The notes beneath the pieces were generated by a model. That model ran no database searches and was not told the origin of the DNA. It saw only the letters and a program-made list of their open reading frames with translations. From Grammothele lineata (lineage: Eukaryota; Basidiomycota; Agaricomycetes; Polyporales; Polyporaceae), in NCBI GenBank assembly GCA_002150815.3, contig NDFF03000109.1:248001-312000 (forward strand): a DNA stretch of 64,000 bases. The letters are read 5' to 3'. Positions 44,274 through 56,274 of this stretch are shown here, in pieces; position 1 is the stretch's first letter, and each line of letters starts with the position of its first letter. The position numbers and the translations under genes were made by a program.

Positions 44274-46072
44274 ATGACTTCCTCCAAAACCCAGAAGCTC
44301 AACGTTGCTATCATGTGCGCTGCGTTTCATCTTTCGTTTGCATCTCATTCGTTGACGTAGGCACAGAGGCTCGGGTCTGGGAGGTCTCCTTGTGGCCCTC
44401 TTCTTGCAGAAACACTGTCCCCAGCTCGAGATCAACATCTATGAAGCCGCTCACGAGCTCGCCGAGATCGGTGCCGGCGTGGGCATATGGCCTCGCGTCT
44501 GGGAAATTCTCCATCACCTGGGGCTCGAGGAGGATCTCCGCAAGGCTATCGGCGAAGACTCCGGCAAGTTCAATCTCATTTAGTCTCTCGATAGCTGAAC
44601 GCTTACATCGTGTGATATAGAGATGATGTTCCACATTCGTAAAGGTGATGAGAAGGAGTTCAAGTCGATCTACAAGTTCTCCTTTCCGTGTAAGTGTCGA
44701 TCCGCTTGCGTTGACACTATTCTACAAGGAAGCTCACCCAGTCACTGTCAAGTCCGCTCTTTCCTGCGATCGCATCTCCAGAACCTGCTCGCAGACCACC
44801 TGCGCGACGCCGACAAGATTCTGCACTTCTCCAAGCGCCTCGACACCTACGTTGAGCCTGCCTCCCCGACGGACCCCATTGTTTTACGATTCAAGGACAG
44901 TACCGAAGCCACCTGCGACCTCCTAATCGGTAGCGATGGACTCAAGTCGGCGGTTCGTCGTACCATGTACACTCAGCTTGCAGACGAGGCGGAAGGTGAC
45001 CGCGCTCAAGAACTCCGTGATATGATTGAGGCGCGTTGGTCGGGGTCCATTGCGTACCGCGGGCTCATTCCCGCCGACAAGCTCTCTGGGAGTGTGCTGC
45101 GTGATGCCAACCAAGCCACCCTTGTAAGTAGTGTTGCTTCACTTGGAGTTACAGTGCGCTGATCGACAATCGCGTCTCAGAGTCTAGGGAAGTCGAGGGT
45201 AGGCGCATATGCCTCCTACCTGATCTTGGTATAGCTAATCGCACAATTGGTTCAATGTCAGCAAATTGTGAATTACCCCCTAGCGCATGGGAAGTATATC
45301 AACGTTGCCGCCTTGGTTACAACGCTTGAAGGCGAGGGAACCAGGTACAAGGGCGAGTGGGCCAGCGCCACTACGCCCGAAGAGGTTGTACAGGCTTATG
45401 CGGGATGGAACTCTAGTGCTATTGCGCATCTCAGCGTGAGCTTGATCACTTCTCAGATAGACGTGTTGGACATTGAAGTCACTCTTGCGCAGGCTCTGGA
45501 GCAACCTAAGCGTTGGGTGATCAATACTGTCGGGCCTCTCCCGACATTCGTCAAAGGTAGAGTAGCGCTCCTTGGGGACGCTGTATGTCATTTTTTTCAC
45601 TTAGGTCGTGTGGTTCATATACTTACGGTGACTAAGGCTCATGCTATGACTCCGCATCAAGGCTCCGGCGCCGGACAGGCGATCGAGGTGCGTATAACCT
45701 CCCGCACTGCATCGCTTTTCCTCACACCGTGCTCCGCAGGACGGCTACATTCTCGCCTCCATCCTCGCTCACCCCTCAGTGACGCTCACCAACCTCCCCG
45801 ACGCGCTCAAGATCTACGACTCCATCCGCCGCCCGTTCGCTACGGAGGTCCAGCGCCGCTCGCGCGATACCGCCCGCCTCTTTCAGCTCTTCCGGCTCGG
45901 CTGGGAGAACGTGACGGCCGAGCAGAGTATGGCGGGCGAATATCCACCCGAGCTGCTGGATGCCATGGGTCCTACGTACGAGGAGGAGACGAAGTGGTTC
46001 ACGCAGACGGGGAACGTTGCGAAGGACGTAGATAAGGCACTGAAGATGGTGGAGGAGCTCGCTGCTCAGTAA
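44274..46072 (+). CDS. FAD-dependent monooxygenase FMO1, salicylate-hydroxylase-like (447 aa)
   Basis: Class A flavoprotein hydroxylase, probably using NAD(P)H and O2 to hydroxylate a small aromatic acid in the cytosol. Exons 44274-44314, 44367-44563, 44621-44689, 44753-45123, 45181-45198, 45262-45435, 45493-45582, 45637-45687 and 45740-46072 are in frame. FAD motifs: GSGLGGL after the first strand, the ribose-binding IYEAAHE, RVWEILHHLGL, the DG-type LLIGSDGLKSAVR, and GRVALLGDAAHAMTPHQGSGAGQAIED. Intron 2 (44564-44620) begins GCAAGT, a GC-AG intron, where the three paralogues have GT. It is the most diverged member of four (C-terminus VEELAAQ) but has no defect. An MFS transporter follows 490 bp downstream. 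Confidence 0.88.
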
Positions 46073-46559
46073 CGCATTGCCCAACGGCCTCAATAATTGT
46101 GCTACCGAGAGGCTCAAATATGAATAGTTGGGACCTCTACTCTTGTGTTCCGCATCATTAATGGAAACTTCAAGAACTAACTTGAGCTGGTTGTATTCTA
46201 AAGTGATTGTATGCGTCGGGATTGAGTCGGGATTATAATATGGGAGCCTCGGAATAGCGCTTTGTTACAAATTTTACAAATTCGATCTCCGCTTATCCTT
46301 GAATCCTCACTTAGTGTAGATTGAGTATCGCTCTTCACTTAGCACTATGTACCGGAACATCGGAGGCTGAGCATTTTCACTGTCGCTATCCCAAGCCACC
46401 GACGTCGCAAACCTCCACGTCGCTGCTGAAGGCGGGGAGAAGTTTGAAGACGCAAAACCTGGCGCTAGTCATCAACATGACCAATACTACCCGAGCACTG
46501 ACTCGATCACAACATGAATTGCTGGCGTTTAGTAGGCTTGGTATTTGCCGTCCGCCACC
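46073..46559. other. Intergenic between FMO1 and the MFS gene
   Basis: About 490 bp, co-directional genes, no other feature seen. Confidence 0.4.
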
Positions 46560-48210
46560 ATGCAAGGCTTTCGGCTGCCGTCGACAGTCTTGAACCTTGC
46601 GCGACCTCGACATATTCCCTCTTTGCGCGATGGGACCGCCCAAGCCATTCACGCCGATGAGACCGTCACTACCTCCGAGATTGACGAGGAGCTCAAGCTG
46701 CCCAAAAAGGCTTCGCTCGTGATCATCCTTCTTGCGAATGTCTTCATGCAGGTATGCTCCTGAACCGAAGATGTCTGTGGATTTATCTTCAGAATTCCGT
46801 GCTGACGATATCTCTTCTGCCGTCTCTAGCTGACGTTCTTCATCATCGTCTCGTCCTCCAACGACTATGCGCAACACCTCGGCGGAAGCGCCACCTTCTC
46901 TGGACTGGTCATCGGCATTCCGACAGCCGTCTCGGGTGTCTTACTCCTGCCTCTCATGCGAGTCGACCAGGGTAAGTAAGCCTTGTCTTTACCCATTAAC
47001 CCCTCGTACTCACCCGCCCCTTAGGCGTCTACACCCGGCCCCTAAACTTCGCGTGCGGCTGCTTCGTCCTGGGGAACGTCCTGTACGGGTTCGCGTACCG
47101 CGCCAACTGGCTCTACCTCATCCTCATAGGGCGCATGGTCTGCGGTGGCGGTTTCACGTTCTTCATGTACACGAAGCGGTACTGCACGGACCCGCGGATC
47201 GTCGGCATCCGCCGCCGGACGACACTCGCGGGGTGGCAGGTGCTCGGACAGGGCGTCGGGTTCAGCCTCGGGCCGTTCGCTGGAGGGCTTTTGTGAGTCT
47301 CGGCTTTTTTCTCGTGGTTGTGTTGCCATCTGATGATTGCATGCGCAGGTACAAAGTCGGGTTCAGTAATTCCGTGTTCAACGGATACACGAGCCCAGCG
47401 TGGATCATGGCGGCCATTTGGGTCGTGTTCTGGATCGCGACCGCGGTGTTCTTCGAGGACGTCCCTCGCGCGCCTCTTCGGCCCATCGCACTTCAGCCCA
47501 TAGCCACACCCTCTGTTGCGCTCGATGACGAGGACAAGAAGAACGCCGAGGAGTCCACGACGACCGTCGCACGGTCAGGTTCCCCAGAAGCCCCGCCCCA
47601 ACACCAGATGACCCCCGCCCAGTGGGGCGTCTCCGCGACGATGTGCTGGTTCGCGATGACCTGCTTCTTCATCCTCGGCGCCTGGGAGTCCAACATCCCC
47701 GTCTTCACCGGTTCCTCCGCGCCCGCGAACCCGTTCCGCTTCAGCCCGTTCGCCGCGGGGAACATGATCGCCCTCGGCGGCGCGTGCACGATCCCCTTCC
47801 TGCTCCTCAACCTCCACTTCGCGCGGCGCACCCAGGACCGGCGCACGCTCGCGCTCGGCACGTCGGTCGGGCTCGCGGGGTTGGTCGTGGCGCTTGCGAT
47901 CCTCGCCGCGCGTAAGGTCGACTACGGCTCGTTCTTCGTCGCGTGGTTCCTGGTTGCGCTCGGGTTCAACGTCGCGAGCACGGTCACGCTCAGCCTGCTC
48001 TCGAAGCAGCTGCCCGACGCGTGGAACGGGCGCACGAGCCTGTTCATTCAGTGGAGCAACTACACCGGGCGCGTGACCGGCGCGGTATGGGGCGGCGCGG
48101 GGGTGAAGGTGGGGATGCTTGGGTATGTCGGGTTCCAGATCGCGCTGGTGGGCGTTGGCGGGGTTATGTTCATGACGCTGTGGAAGAGCCTGAAGGCGAA
48201 AACGGGATAG
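46560..48210 (+). CDS. Major facilitator superfamily transporter
   Basis: Plasma or vacuolar membrane transporter, substrate unknown. The start MQGFRLPSTVLNLAR leads to a short cytosolic part and the first span (ASLVIILLANVFMQLTFFI). Further spans: FSGLVIGIPTAVSGVLLLPLM, FACGCFVLGNVLYGF, LILIGRMVCGGGFTFFMY (motif around the conserved Arg-Gly), WQVLGQGVGFSLGPFAGGLL (motif-C-like) and WIMAAIWVVFWIATAVFF. After a charged loop (DDEDKKNAEESTTTVARS), six more follow, among them MTCFFILGAWESNIPVF and WFLVALGFNVASTVTLSLL. About four introns. Length near 490 aa and an SPX-less fold fit the fungal YCR023C-type MFS group. Its place beside FMO1 suggests uptake or export of a related aromatic, which is inference. 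Confidence 0.86.
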
Positions 48211-48940
48211 ACGTAGAGTCGCCCTAACTCTACCTACACACTAGAAATACTAGATATCAGGATGGTCATGATTCCAGTACGGTGCCTCGTCCACATCACT
48301 TGTTCATACACATCTTTTCTGCACGTTGCGTAGCACGATGCATAGGACGGCGCGCGAGACTACGGTGTTTCACAAATGACGATGTGAACAAAGTCAGCAG
48401 TGCACCCACATCGAGACCTGATATTGATGTCTCACATGAGTTGGTCCTCGACGCACTGCCGCATCAGATGGAGGTACGACGGCTGAAGAGGAACATTTCG
48501 GTGAGCGGCCAAAAGTCCTCGGGGGTAGAAAGGCAAAGAACGACTAGTAATTTTGTGGTGCGAGCATCTCCGAAGTACGAAAGTGTACTACGTAGCCACT
48601 CACACGGAAGGCAACATTACGACGGCGCGCGCAACGCCACATCCTAGGAGTAGTAAATAATCAAAGTCCCGGGAAAGCAATAAATGTCCGGTGTGGGGGC
48701 GTGATATAGGTGTGAGGGGGGAGAGACGGAGGACGTGGAGGGGGGTGGGAAGGATAGGTGAAGGGTACGGATATCCGAACCACTGTCCTGAATTATCATG
48801 TCCGAGAAGTCAGGCCCACAGAAGGCGAGTCCAGACCTGTTCTCTCTCGTGTGTCTCGTAGGGTGCGATAATGTCCGTAACGTTATTCAGTTCGTCGGGG
48901 GGAGAGCGGCATGTGGGCGGTGCATCGGAGGCGGAAGTGC
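48211..48940. other. Intergenic between convergent genes
   Basis: No gene. A purine-rich GGAGGGGGGTGGGAAGG-type run lies at about 48714-48756. Confidence 0.4.
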
Positions 48941-49854
48941 TCAGAAGATGATCTGGACCTTGACGGCCTGGCAGGTGGAGGGGTCGTACTCGGAGCTGGT
49001 GTTCGAGGGCTTGAAGACGACGTTGTTCTGCGAGCCGGACATGCAGAGCGCGAACGAGTCCGTGTCGCCGTTGAGGGCGAGGAAGGGGTGGCCCGTGCCG
49101 TGGCCGGCGGGGTCCGTGTCAGCCTGTGGGAGCGGCGCGCGCCGGCAAGGGCGGGAGGAAGGCGCGAGCGCGGCAGAAGAAGGCGCCAAGACGCGCGAGA
49201 AGGCGCGGAGAAGACGCGGGGCGGGGTCGAATACGGCCGAGATCAGTCAGAACAGGGCGCGGCGGACAGAACAAGGTTTGGCGGGACGTACCACAGCGCA
49301 GTAGATCTGGGCGCCCTTGGCCGGGTCCGTCGTGCTGCTCGCGATGAACGACACCTCGCCCCCTGCGGCCACCGTCGTACCCGCCGCGGGCACGACGTCG
49401 GGCCCCGAGGGCGCGAGGCGGCCCGCCTGGAGGGAGATGGTCGGGTACTGGTTGAACGGGAACGACGCGAACGTCTGCGTTGCGGTGCGCGCCACAACCA
49501 CACCACCATCCCAACATTCGCCCATTCGACCCATCCGTCCAACAGCCACCGCAACGTTTAAAGCTCTCATCAGTTCCGCTTTCAGCACGGAACACCAAGA
49601 CGTGTACGCACCGAGAGGACCTTGAAGCTCGCGCCCGAGATCGCACCCGCCTGGCCGAGGACGAGGGGCACCCCAGTGGTGTTCGTGTTCAGCGACTCGT
49701 CGGTGTAGTAGGCCGAGAGCGTGAAGTTGCTCGCTGTGTCGAACGCGCCACCGCCGAGGCCTGCGCACGAGGGCGCCGTGTCACGCTTTGTGGGGAGGGC
49801 GACCACAGAGGAAGCGGCGCCGAGGGCGAGGACGAGCAGGTTGAAGGCGAACAT
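48941..49854 (-). CDS. Small secreted protein of unknown function
   Basis: Three exons on the minus strand, first starting at 49854, stop at 48943-48941. The N-terminus is a clear signal peptide (MFAFNLLVLALGAASSVVAL) followed by a KR site (PTKRD) suited to dibasic cleavage. The mature part is Ser/Thr/Asn-rich with few Cys: FDTASNFTLSAYYTDESL, SFPFNQYPTISLQAGRLAPS, VSFIASSTTDPAKGAQIYC, HPFLALNGDTDSFALCMSGS and TCQAVKVQIIF. The pattern fits a wall-associated or secreted beta-sheet protein of about 190 aa. No enzyme motif. Introns include GT donors at GTGCGTACAC and at GTACGTCC. Confidence 0.68.
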
Positions 49855-50661
49855 GGCGGCGATGGGGAACGAGCACGAATGAACGGCGAGGGCGAACGAA
49901 AACGGACGAGAGAGAAGAAGAGAGAAAGGCAGAGGGGCCTAAGGGACGGAAGCACGGCCAGGCCAAAACGCTGGGGCTTTTATGGGAGCATGGCCGGGGA
50001 AGCGGTTGTGGTGGGCGTGCATGAGCCGCGGTGAGCCGGGTGCAGGCCGACGCGGGAGCTCTATGAGAGATCAATGATGCCGTCATACCCTCGACACGCA
50101 TGTTTCATCCTGTTTCATCCTCGACGCTGCCTCCCCGCACCGCCTGCAGCCGCCGGCATCGACCTCGTCGCATGTGTTCTTCGTCGGTCATTTGGATTCG
50201 CCACGCTCTTCACTCCACCGCGAGAACACATCTTAGCAGCTCGATCTTGACTCGGCCCGGCCGCCAAGCCCCTTTGTCCGCGAGTTGATGAATGGGAAAG
50301 CAATGGCAGGATGTTCACTGTACTTCGTGCAGGCCGATACATTCTCTACTATGAACGCGCGCAAGACGATACACCGACCCACGCACATCGCCCAGTAACA
50401 TCAGGTTGCCGACTGCGACCATAGGGGCTCTACATCTGATCTCCTTGCCTGGCACATTTTTCAGTGTGTTGGATGCGCCAATATTTGTTGCAACTAATCG
50501 CGCATCGACTATATAGCCACAGTCATCGTGTCTCAGTACAGAAGGAATGTTGGTCTTTGGGAGTCTGTAGTAATCAGCCACTTCCGTCAGTGTACCCGCG
50601 CGCTAAAGTAAAATATACAACCAACACTCACCTCCTAAGCCCACAAGACAAGCTCAACCCA

Positions 50662-52107
50662 TCACGAGCCCCCCACGCAACACCCGCGCAAGTAAAACAG
50701 CGTCGCGAGCTGCTCGCGCCCGCCGCGCGCACCTCCTATCCACTCGCCCTGCAACCCCTGCGCCCCGCTCCCATCCGCACGAGCACGCCAGACTCTGAAC
50801 GCCTTCCACGCGCGCACCGCAGTAGCGTTCCTCAGCGCCGCCTCCGCCTCCGCGCCTGCAGGGCCGTGCGCGGGCACACCAGGTAGCGCGGCGCGCTCGA
50901 GCGCAGCCTTGTCTGCGTACGAGACGCGCCCGTCGACATCTAACACTCCGCGCTCGAGTGCGATCGGGTCCGCGATGCCGTCCATCGCGCGCAGCCCCTC
51001 TGAGTCGGCCGCTGAGGAGGAGAACGGGGAGAGGAGGGAGGCGGGGAGGGCGGTCTGCGTGCCGGGTGCGAGGAGGAAGGAGGGTAGGTGAGTGGTTGGG
51101 TCGATCTTGTCGACCTAGGAAAAGCCGGAAAATTTGCGCTTCAGCATTCGTGCCGCATACATACATGAAAACCACAAATCACGAACCAGGAGGTCTTTCT
51201 CAACCGTGATGTTCAAGGGCGCAGAGAACGTGCGCTTGTAGGCGAGCACGTCTCCCTCCTTGAGCAGCTCGCGTTTCGCGAGCGCAGCCATGTCCAGCGG
51301 CGCGCTCCGTTTCCTAGTAAACGTACATCGTCTCAGTCAGCACGCGCCTCCGCCAGTTGCAAGACCCCCCGACTGCACACAGACCGTTTCTGTCGACCCG
51401 TGACCCGAGGCTGGTGCTCGCGCTCCCAGACCTCGTCCTTCCAATCCGCGCACAACGTCCCGTCCCGCGCGCCCTGCATGAACCTGCCGAGGTCCTCTGC
51501 GGCCTTCTTCCCCAGCCAGCCAGAGAACAGGTGGTCTTGGAACGTGTGCGCGGCCGAGAGGAAGAAGGGCGAGGTGAAGAGTTGGGGGTCTAGGGTCGCA
51601 GGACACTCGGGTAGCGTCGAGTCGACGTCCATTTGATCGGTGCCGTCGTCGGTGTTGCGAGACTCCGGGGGTTGGAAATCGGGGTGCGTGGGGCAGACGG
51701 AGTCTACGTATGTGAGGAACGCGGTCGGAGGCAGCAGAGAGCATAGTCGCGCCTGGCTCTCCTCGGAGAGCTCCAGGAAGCTGCTGTAGTTGATAACATC
51801 CTATATATGAAGACGCCGATTCTCGTCAGTGCACGGCTCAAGTAGAAGCGATTCGAGGAATGAAGGTGCGTACGCTGATGTCGAGCTTCGTGAGCTTACT
51901 CTTCGGGTCCGTGAGTATGTACTCGAGCTTCTCCGCCGGGCTCTTCTCCACATTGGAGGCCCGCGCCTTGCGTTTGGCGGGGGTGACCGGCGGTGCTGCG
52001 GCGACGGGAAGCTTGGTGGGTGCTTTGGCGGGGGTGCGGGTGCTCCGGCGAACGGCGGGCGTAGGCTTAGTCGACGGCCCGTCGACGGGATCGTTCCCTT
52101 CGTCCAT
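50662..52107 (-). CDS. ASXH (Asx homology / DEUBAD-like) domain protein
   Basis: Predicted chromatin-linked protein. The N-terminus is basic and disordered (RRSTRTPAKAPTKLP, VTPAKRKARASNVEKS). The Asx homology domain follows: LEYILTDPKSKLTKLDIS joined to DVINYSSFLELSEESQARL then CSLLPPTAFLTYV, with LFSGWLGKKAAEDLGRFMQG further on. In animals this domain activates the BAP1 deubiquitinase; fungal proteins of this type are less studied. After a DVLAYKRTF-type segment, the C-terminal half is Ala-rich (LATLFYLRGCCVGGS at the end). About five exons. Assignment rests on the LDIS...FLELSEESQARLCSLLPP pattern recalled from the family. Confidence 0.72.
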
Positions 52108-53127
52108 TAAGCAGTCGTGAGTGGCGCCGATGAGCAGACGCGCCTCACATCGGATGGTCGTTCGTGACAGACCTGCAGTGGCGGAGTGGGTTAGACGCGC
52201 GCTCTGGCCACGTTCTGGGCCGAGTGGCGGTGGCGCACTACCCGTTATGGCCGTTCCTCCGAAGAGTAGTTTTCCAAACGGGTTTGTCTCGGCTGATCCC
52301 GAGGTTCAACTCAGCTGGCAGGCGACCATCATACATTCACTCTCGTATGCAGCGTCCTCTCCGAATCCCCCGGTGCCGAAGGTTTTCGTGTCTCTTCGCC
52401 GCCAGTTTACGTTTCATTGCCCTCTCGCTCTGTCAGCCTTCCGTCCGGGAGTAGAGCGCAAAGACAGCCAAAGACAGCCGCCAGCGCGGCCTGAACGCGG
52501 TCACGGTCATCGTGAGCGCATCGCAGCGACGCATGGATCCGCCAAAGCCAGTATGATCCCAAGAAGTAAAATCGGAAGTTGAAGGTTTCAATTTCAACGT
52601 CGGCCTCGGGGTGACGTAGCGTTAGCTCCGGCGGCCCCGGAACTTGAATCTCCTTTCGTCTTTCCTTCCGAGAAAGCGATGCCAGCTCAGAGGCGAGTGT
52701 ACATGTCGGTAAGTCAGCCTAGGTCGTCCTTTCCCAGCAGGGAATCTTACCGCATTGCTCTGGAACAGGGCCTTACAGCAGAACACCCGGCCATTCCCGC
52801 CGCATGCTGAGCATCTCTTTCCGCGAGCGGCGGCGTCGGACGTCTAGTGAATATCCTCGAGGAATAGATTCTGTTGCTGTGGTTGACAGCTCTGAGAAGC
52901 GGCAGACCCGCATTCAGCCAGCTTACGTAGTTGTGCTCTCATCCTCAGAAGTCGACCCCGGCAGGATGCTTCGGGTATTATCCATTGGTGCCTGCGGTGC
53001 TTTCTTTCCCCGTATCGTTTTCGCTACGGGGCGATCCAGAACTTGTCATTGCTAATCAGCTCAGTAACTCTCCGCAGGCTTGCAACGTCCAGCGGTCCAT
53101 GGAGCGCCTCAAAAGTGGAGTGGCCAA
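52108..53127. other. Intergenic between the ASXH gene and FMO2
   Basis: About 1 kb. Plus-strand open frames at 52121-52582 have no motif or splice support. I see no gene. Confidence 0.4.
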
Positions 53128-53135
53128 TATAAATA
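53117..53135 (+). promoter_or_regulatory. CCAAT-TATA core promoter of FMO2
   Basis: GGAGTGGCCAAT runs straight into TATAAATA (53128-53135), 83 bp before the ATG. The same GGAGTGGCCAAT with a TATA-like word precedes FMO3 at almost the same distance. Confidence 0.55.
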
Positions 53136-53210
53136 CAGGATCGCTGTCGAGGTTGAGTACCACAACCAACGATTTCGAACGTCTTCCAGCACTCCAAAGC
53201 TTTACACCAC

Positions 53211-55052
53211 ATGGCAGCCACTACCTCTGAGAAGACCCTCCGAGTCGGCATCGTGTGAGTAGTTCACACTCTCCGCATACCCTCAGCATACGCTCACGGC
53301 CGATTCTTCACAGCGGCGCAGGCCTCGGCGGCCTCTTCCTGACCCTCTACTTGCAGAAGTTCTGCCCCAACGTGGAGGTGGCGATCTACGAGGCCGCCCA
53401 CGAGCTCACTGAGGTCGGAGCGGGAATCGGTATCCTTCCCCGGGTCTGGGAGATCCTCAGGCTCATCGACATCGAGGAGGACCTCCTCTCCGTCATAGGC
53501 ATGGCCGGCTCGCCAGGTACGTGCGCGTCCCCCTCCAGTCTCTCGGTCAAGTTCCACAATAACCCCATATTTTCTACGCAGCGCTTCCCACGCACTACGT
53601 CAAGTCGGACGAACCGACGTCCATCGACCTCCCCGGGTTCTCGCCAATGAGTACGCACACTGCTACACGCCCGTCAACCGATCCCTCGCTGACCCGCAAT
53701 ACTCTACGCCCTAGGTCGGACGGCACACCGTGGGCAGGTCCAGGGGGTGCTCGTCAAGAACCTCCGCGATGCCGACAAGATCCTGCACTTCTCCAAGCGC
53801 CTCGCCTCGTACACCGAGCCCGCCTCGTCCTCCGAACCGATCGTGCTCAAGTTCCGGGACGGCACTGAGGCGACGTGCGACATGCTCGTCGGCAGCGACG
53901 GCATCCGCTCGGCCGTCCGGCGCACGATGTACACCGCGCTCGCGGACGAGGCCGAGGACGAGGAGACTGCGAACGACTTGAGGGAGAAGGTGGATCCTGT
54001 GTGGTCTGGCGTCGTCGTGTATCGTGGTCTCGTCCCGGTGGAGACTCTGGAGCCCGAGAGGGTGGGGAGAGAGAGCACGCATACTTCGATCGTAGGTCTT
54101 CTATAAGAACCCAGATCTTCCCGAACATGCTAACCAGCTCATCTGGCCCATTAAGAACGTCGGAAAGGACAAGGTAAGTGTACTCTGTACCCAGTCCTTG
54201 ACATGGTTTATTAACGACCATCTAGAACATCGTGAAGTATCCCATCTCCTGGGGCAAGTTCATCAACGTCGCCGCATTTGTCAAATACCCGGGCAAAGAG
54301 GGCTCCGTGTACGACGGCGCTTGGGTTGCTCCTGCGACTCCCGAGCAAGTGACGAAGGAATTCGAGGATTGGGACCCGGAGCTGCCCAGCCTCCTTGTGG
54401 TCAGTCGATCGTTCCCAGCATGCCTACTAAGCATCGACTGAAAGACGTCCTTGTAGAACCTACAGAAGCCGCTGGCTTGGGCTGTCCATAAGACCCGACA
54501 TCTGCCTACGTACGTGAAGGGCAGAGTCGTCATTATGGGAGATGCGGTATGTCTACTGCCGGAATCAGACGGTGTTAAAATAGACCACTGAAATGTTATC
54601 TTGAAGGCACACGGCATGACCCCCTTCCAAGCCTCCGGCGCAGGCCAGGCTATCGAGGTACTCACCATTCCCTGAACAAATTCGGTGCACGTATTCACGC
54701 CCTTTCTCCTTCTCAGGATGGCTTCATCTTCGGCACGCTGCTCGCCCACCCGTCAGTTACGCTGGAGACCTTCTCCGATGCTCTCAAGGTCTACGACGCC
54801 GTCCGTCGGCCGTTCGCACAGATGGTGCAGCAACTGTCGGACCTGAACGGGACCATCTACCACCTCCATCGCCTCGGGTGGGAGAACGTCAGCGCAGAGC
54901 AGAGCAGGAAGGGCGAGTACGACCCCGAGCTGCTGAAGGCGATTCCGGGTGCGCTCAGAGAGGCGATGCATTGGGCGATGGAGGATAGCGCCATGGAGCA
55001 GCAGGATAAGGCGGTCAAGATGCTCCAGGCTGCGCTGGCCGGGGGCCAGTGA
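53211..55052 (+). CDS. FAD-dependent monooxygenase FMO2, salicylate-hydroxylase-like (458 aa)
   Basis: Second, fully open copy. Exons 53211-53254, 53314-53516, 53582-53650, 53715-54091, 54138-54173, 54226-54396, 54457-54546, 54607-54657 and 54717-55052, identical in phase to FMO1. Motifs: GAGLGGLFLTL, IYEAAHELTEVGAGIGILPR, the DG motif MLVGSDGIRSAVRRTMY, and GRVVIMGDAHGMTPFQASGAGQAIE-type FAD/ribityl site split by an intron (here AHG rather than AHA). The C-terminal helix block is YHLHRLGWENVSAEQSRKGE. Intron 6 begins GTGGTC, a weak donor. This copy serves as the best reference for judging damage in FMO3 and FMO4. Confidence 0.9.
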
Positions 55053-56185
55053 CTCGTACGGCACCATAGACTACACGAGAAGTGTTATGATTAACCAAGA
55101 GATATCATGCACTTGGGCGTAGTCACTACCGTATGCTCAGTGGCACCTTTAGACGCCCGTCAACTAGACGGGGCGTCTATGCGATGATGTGGTGTTTTCT
55201 GGTCGCCTTCTCCGAACTTCATCGCTCTTGGTGGACTCATCACGCTCTCGTTTGTGATACCTATCACCATTTTGAAACGCACACTTCGGGTCTTTTCGGT
55301 TGCCAGTGGAATCATTCAGGATTTGTGCCAACACGCCCGGCTTAGAGTCAACATTGAAGAAGTCGCGCACGTACCCGCAGTCAGTAGAGCGCACATCAAT
55401 CCTTCCCGTCAGTAGTGCGCGGAATTGGTCTGCCTAGGGGATCTCACCCGCAGTATGAATCGCAACATACGACTCACGAGGGCCCCAGTTGGTTCCTAAC
55501 CGCTAGGTCATGTGCGAGACCGCGTAGGGTTCTGAAGAAGCGTGCTAGGTAAGTACTCGCGTTCTCAAATGTCAGCCTGACAAACATCTCGGTCTAGCCA
55601 GGTCCAACGTGACGAATCCCTTGAAGCAGATCTTCTCTGTCTTTGTGGGTTCCAGCGGAAGATCTGTCGACCCAGCATGCATGTTTGTCAACCGCTCGCT
55701 GTGCTTCGCGTGGCACTAGATTGTACTGATGGCAAGTAGACGGATGTATCCCTGGGAATGCCCGCCCGTTGCCGCCGCATACGGCCTCGTGCGGCATCCT
55801 GTCTCCGAGTTGAACGGACGGGAGGCATCCACAACTTACCGCCTACCATGGCAATAGCAAAGCAAGCAGGTCTTTCTCCTAAAACAGATCTAGGCCTTAT
55901 CTCTATGGACTCCCAGATCGTCAATCGTGTGAGCCGCATTCAACGCGATCAGCGAGCTTACGCTTTAATGCCGCTTCTAAAAATTAACAGTGTTGGACCC
56001 GGAGGGGCGATCTGAGACGATCCGACTGCTGCCCATTCGTGCATCTCCTCTGCCGGTGAAGTTACAGGCTAGGTACCGTGTGCGAGCCATCGGGCCTTTC
56101 GTCAAGAAGAGGGCCGCAGATTGTTCTTGGCCGTCGGAGTGATAGCATCTCAGAGCTTCTTTGACTTGTGCACAGTCTTGACGTT
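55053..56185. other. Intergenic between FMO2 and FMO3
   Basis: About 1.1 kb without a gene. CCTGACAAACATCTC at 55576-55590, 699 bp before the FMO3 start, recurs 697 bp before FMO4 (60984-60998). The region near 56020-56050 also resembles 61410-61445. The two 5' flanks are therefore copies. Confidence 0.55.
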
Positions 56186-56205
56186 GGAGTGGCCAATGTA
56201 TATAT
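56186..56205 (+). promoter_or_regulatory. CCAAT-TATA core promoter of FMO3
   Basis: GGAGTGGCCAAT followed by GTATATAT, about 77 bp before the ATG; matches the FMO2 promoter. Confidence 0.5.
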
Positions 56206-56274
56206 GGAGCCTGCGTTATCGCCGTGTCATTCATCAACCCCCTCCCCCCAACTCGCGCTTCCAAACTCCGGAGC

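Noticed and set aside
46867..47330. Long plus-strand frame beginning MRNTSAEAPPSLDWSS
   Set aside because: Its first part is a shifted reading of MFS exons; only the portion after the introns is in the true frame.
48911..49646. Several long frames on both strands over the secreted protein gene
   Set aside because: GC-rich shadow frames; only the frame with signal peptide and consistent introns was kept.
52121..52582. Plus-strand open frame upstream of FMO2
   Set aside because: Arg/Pro/Ser-rich with no motif, no splice logic and in a GC-rich promoter region.
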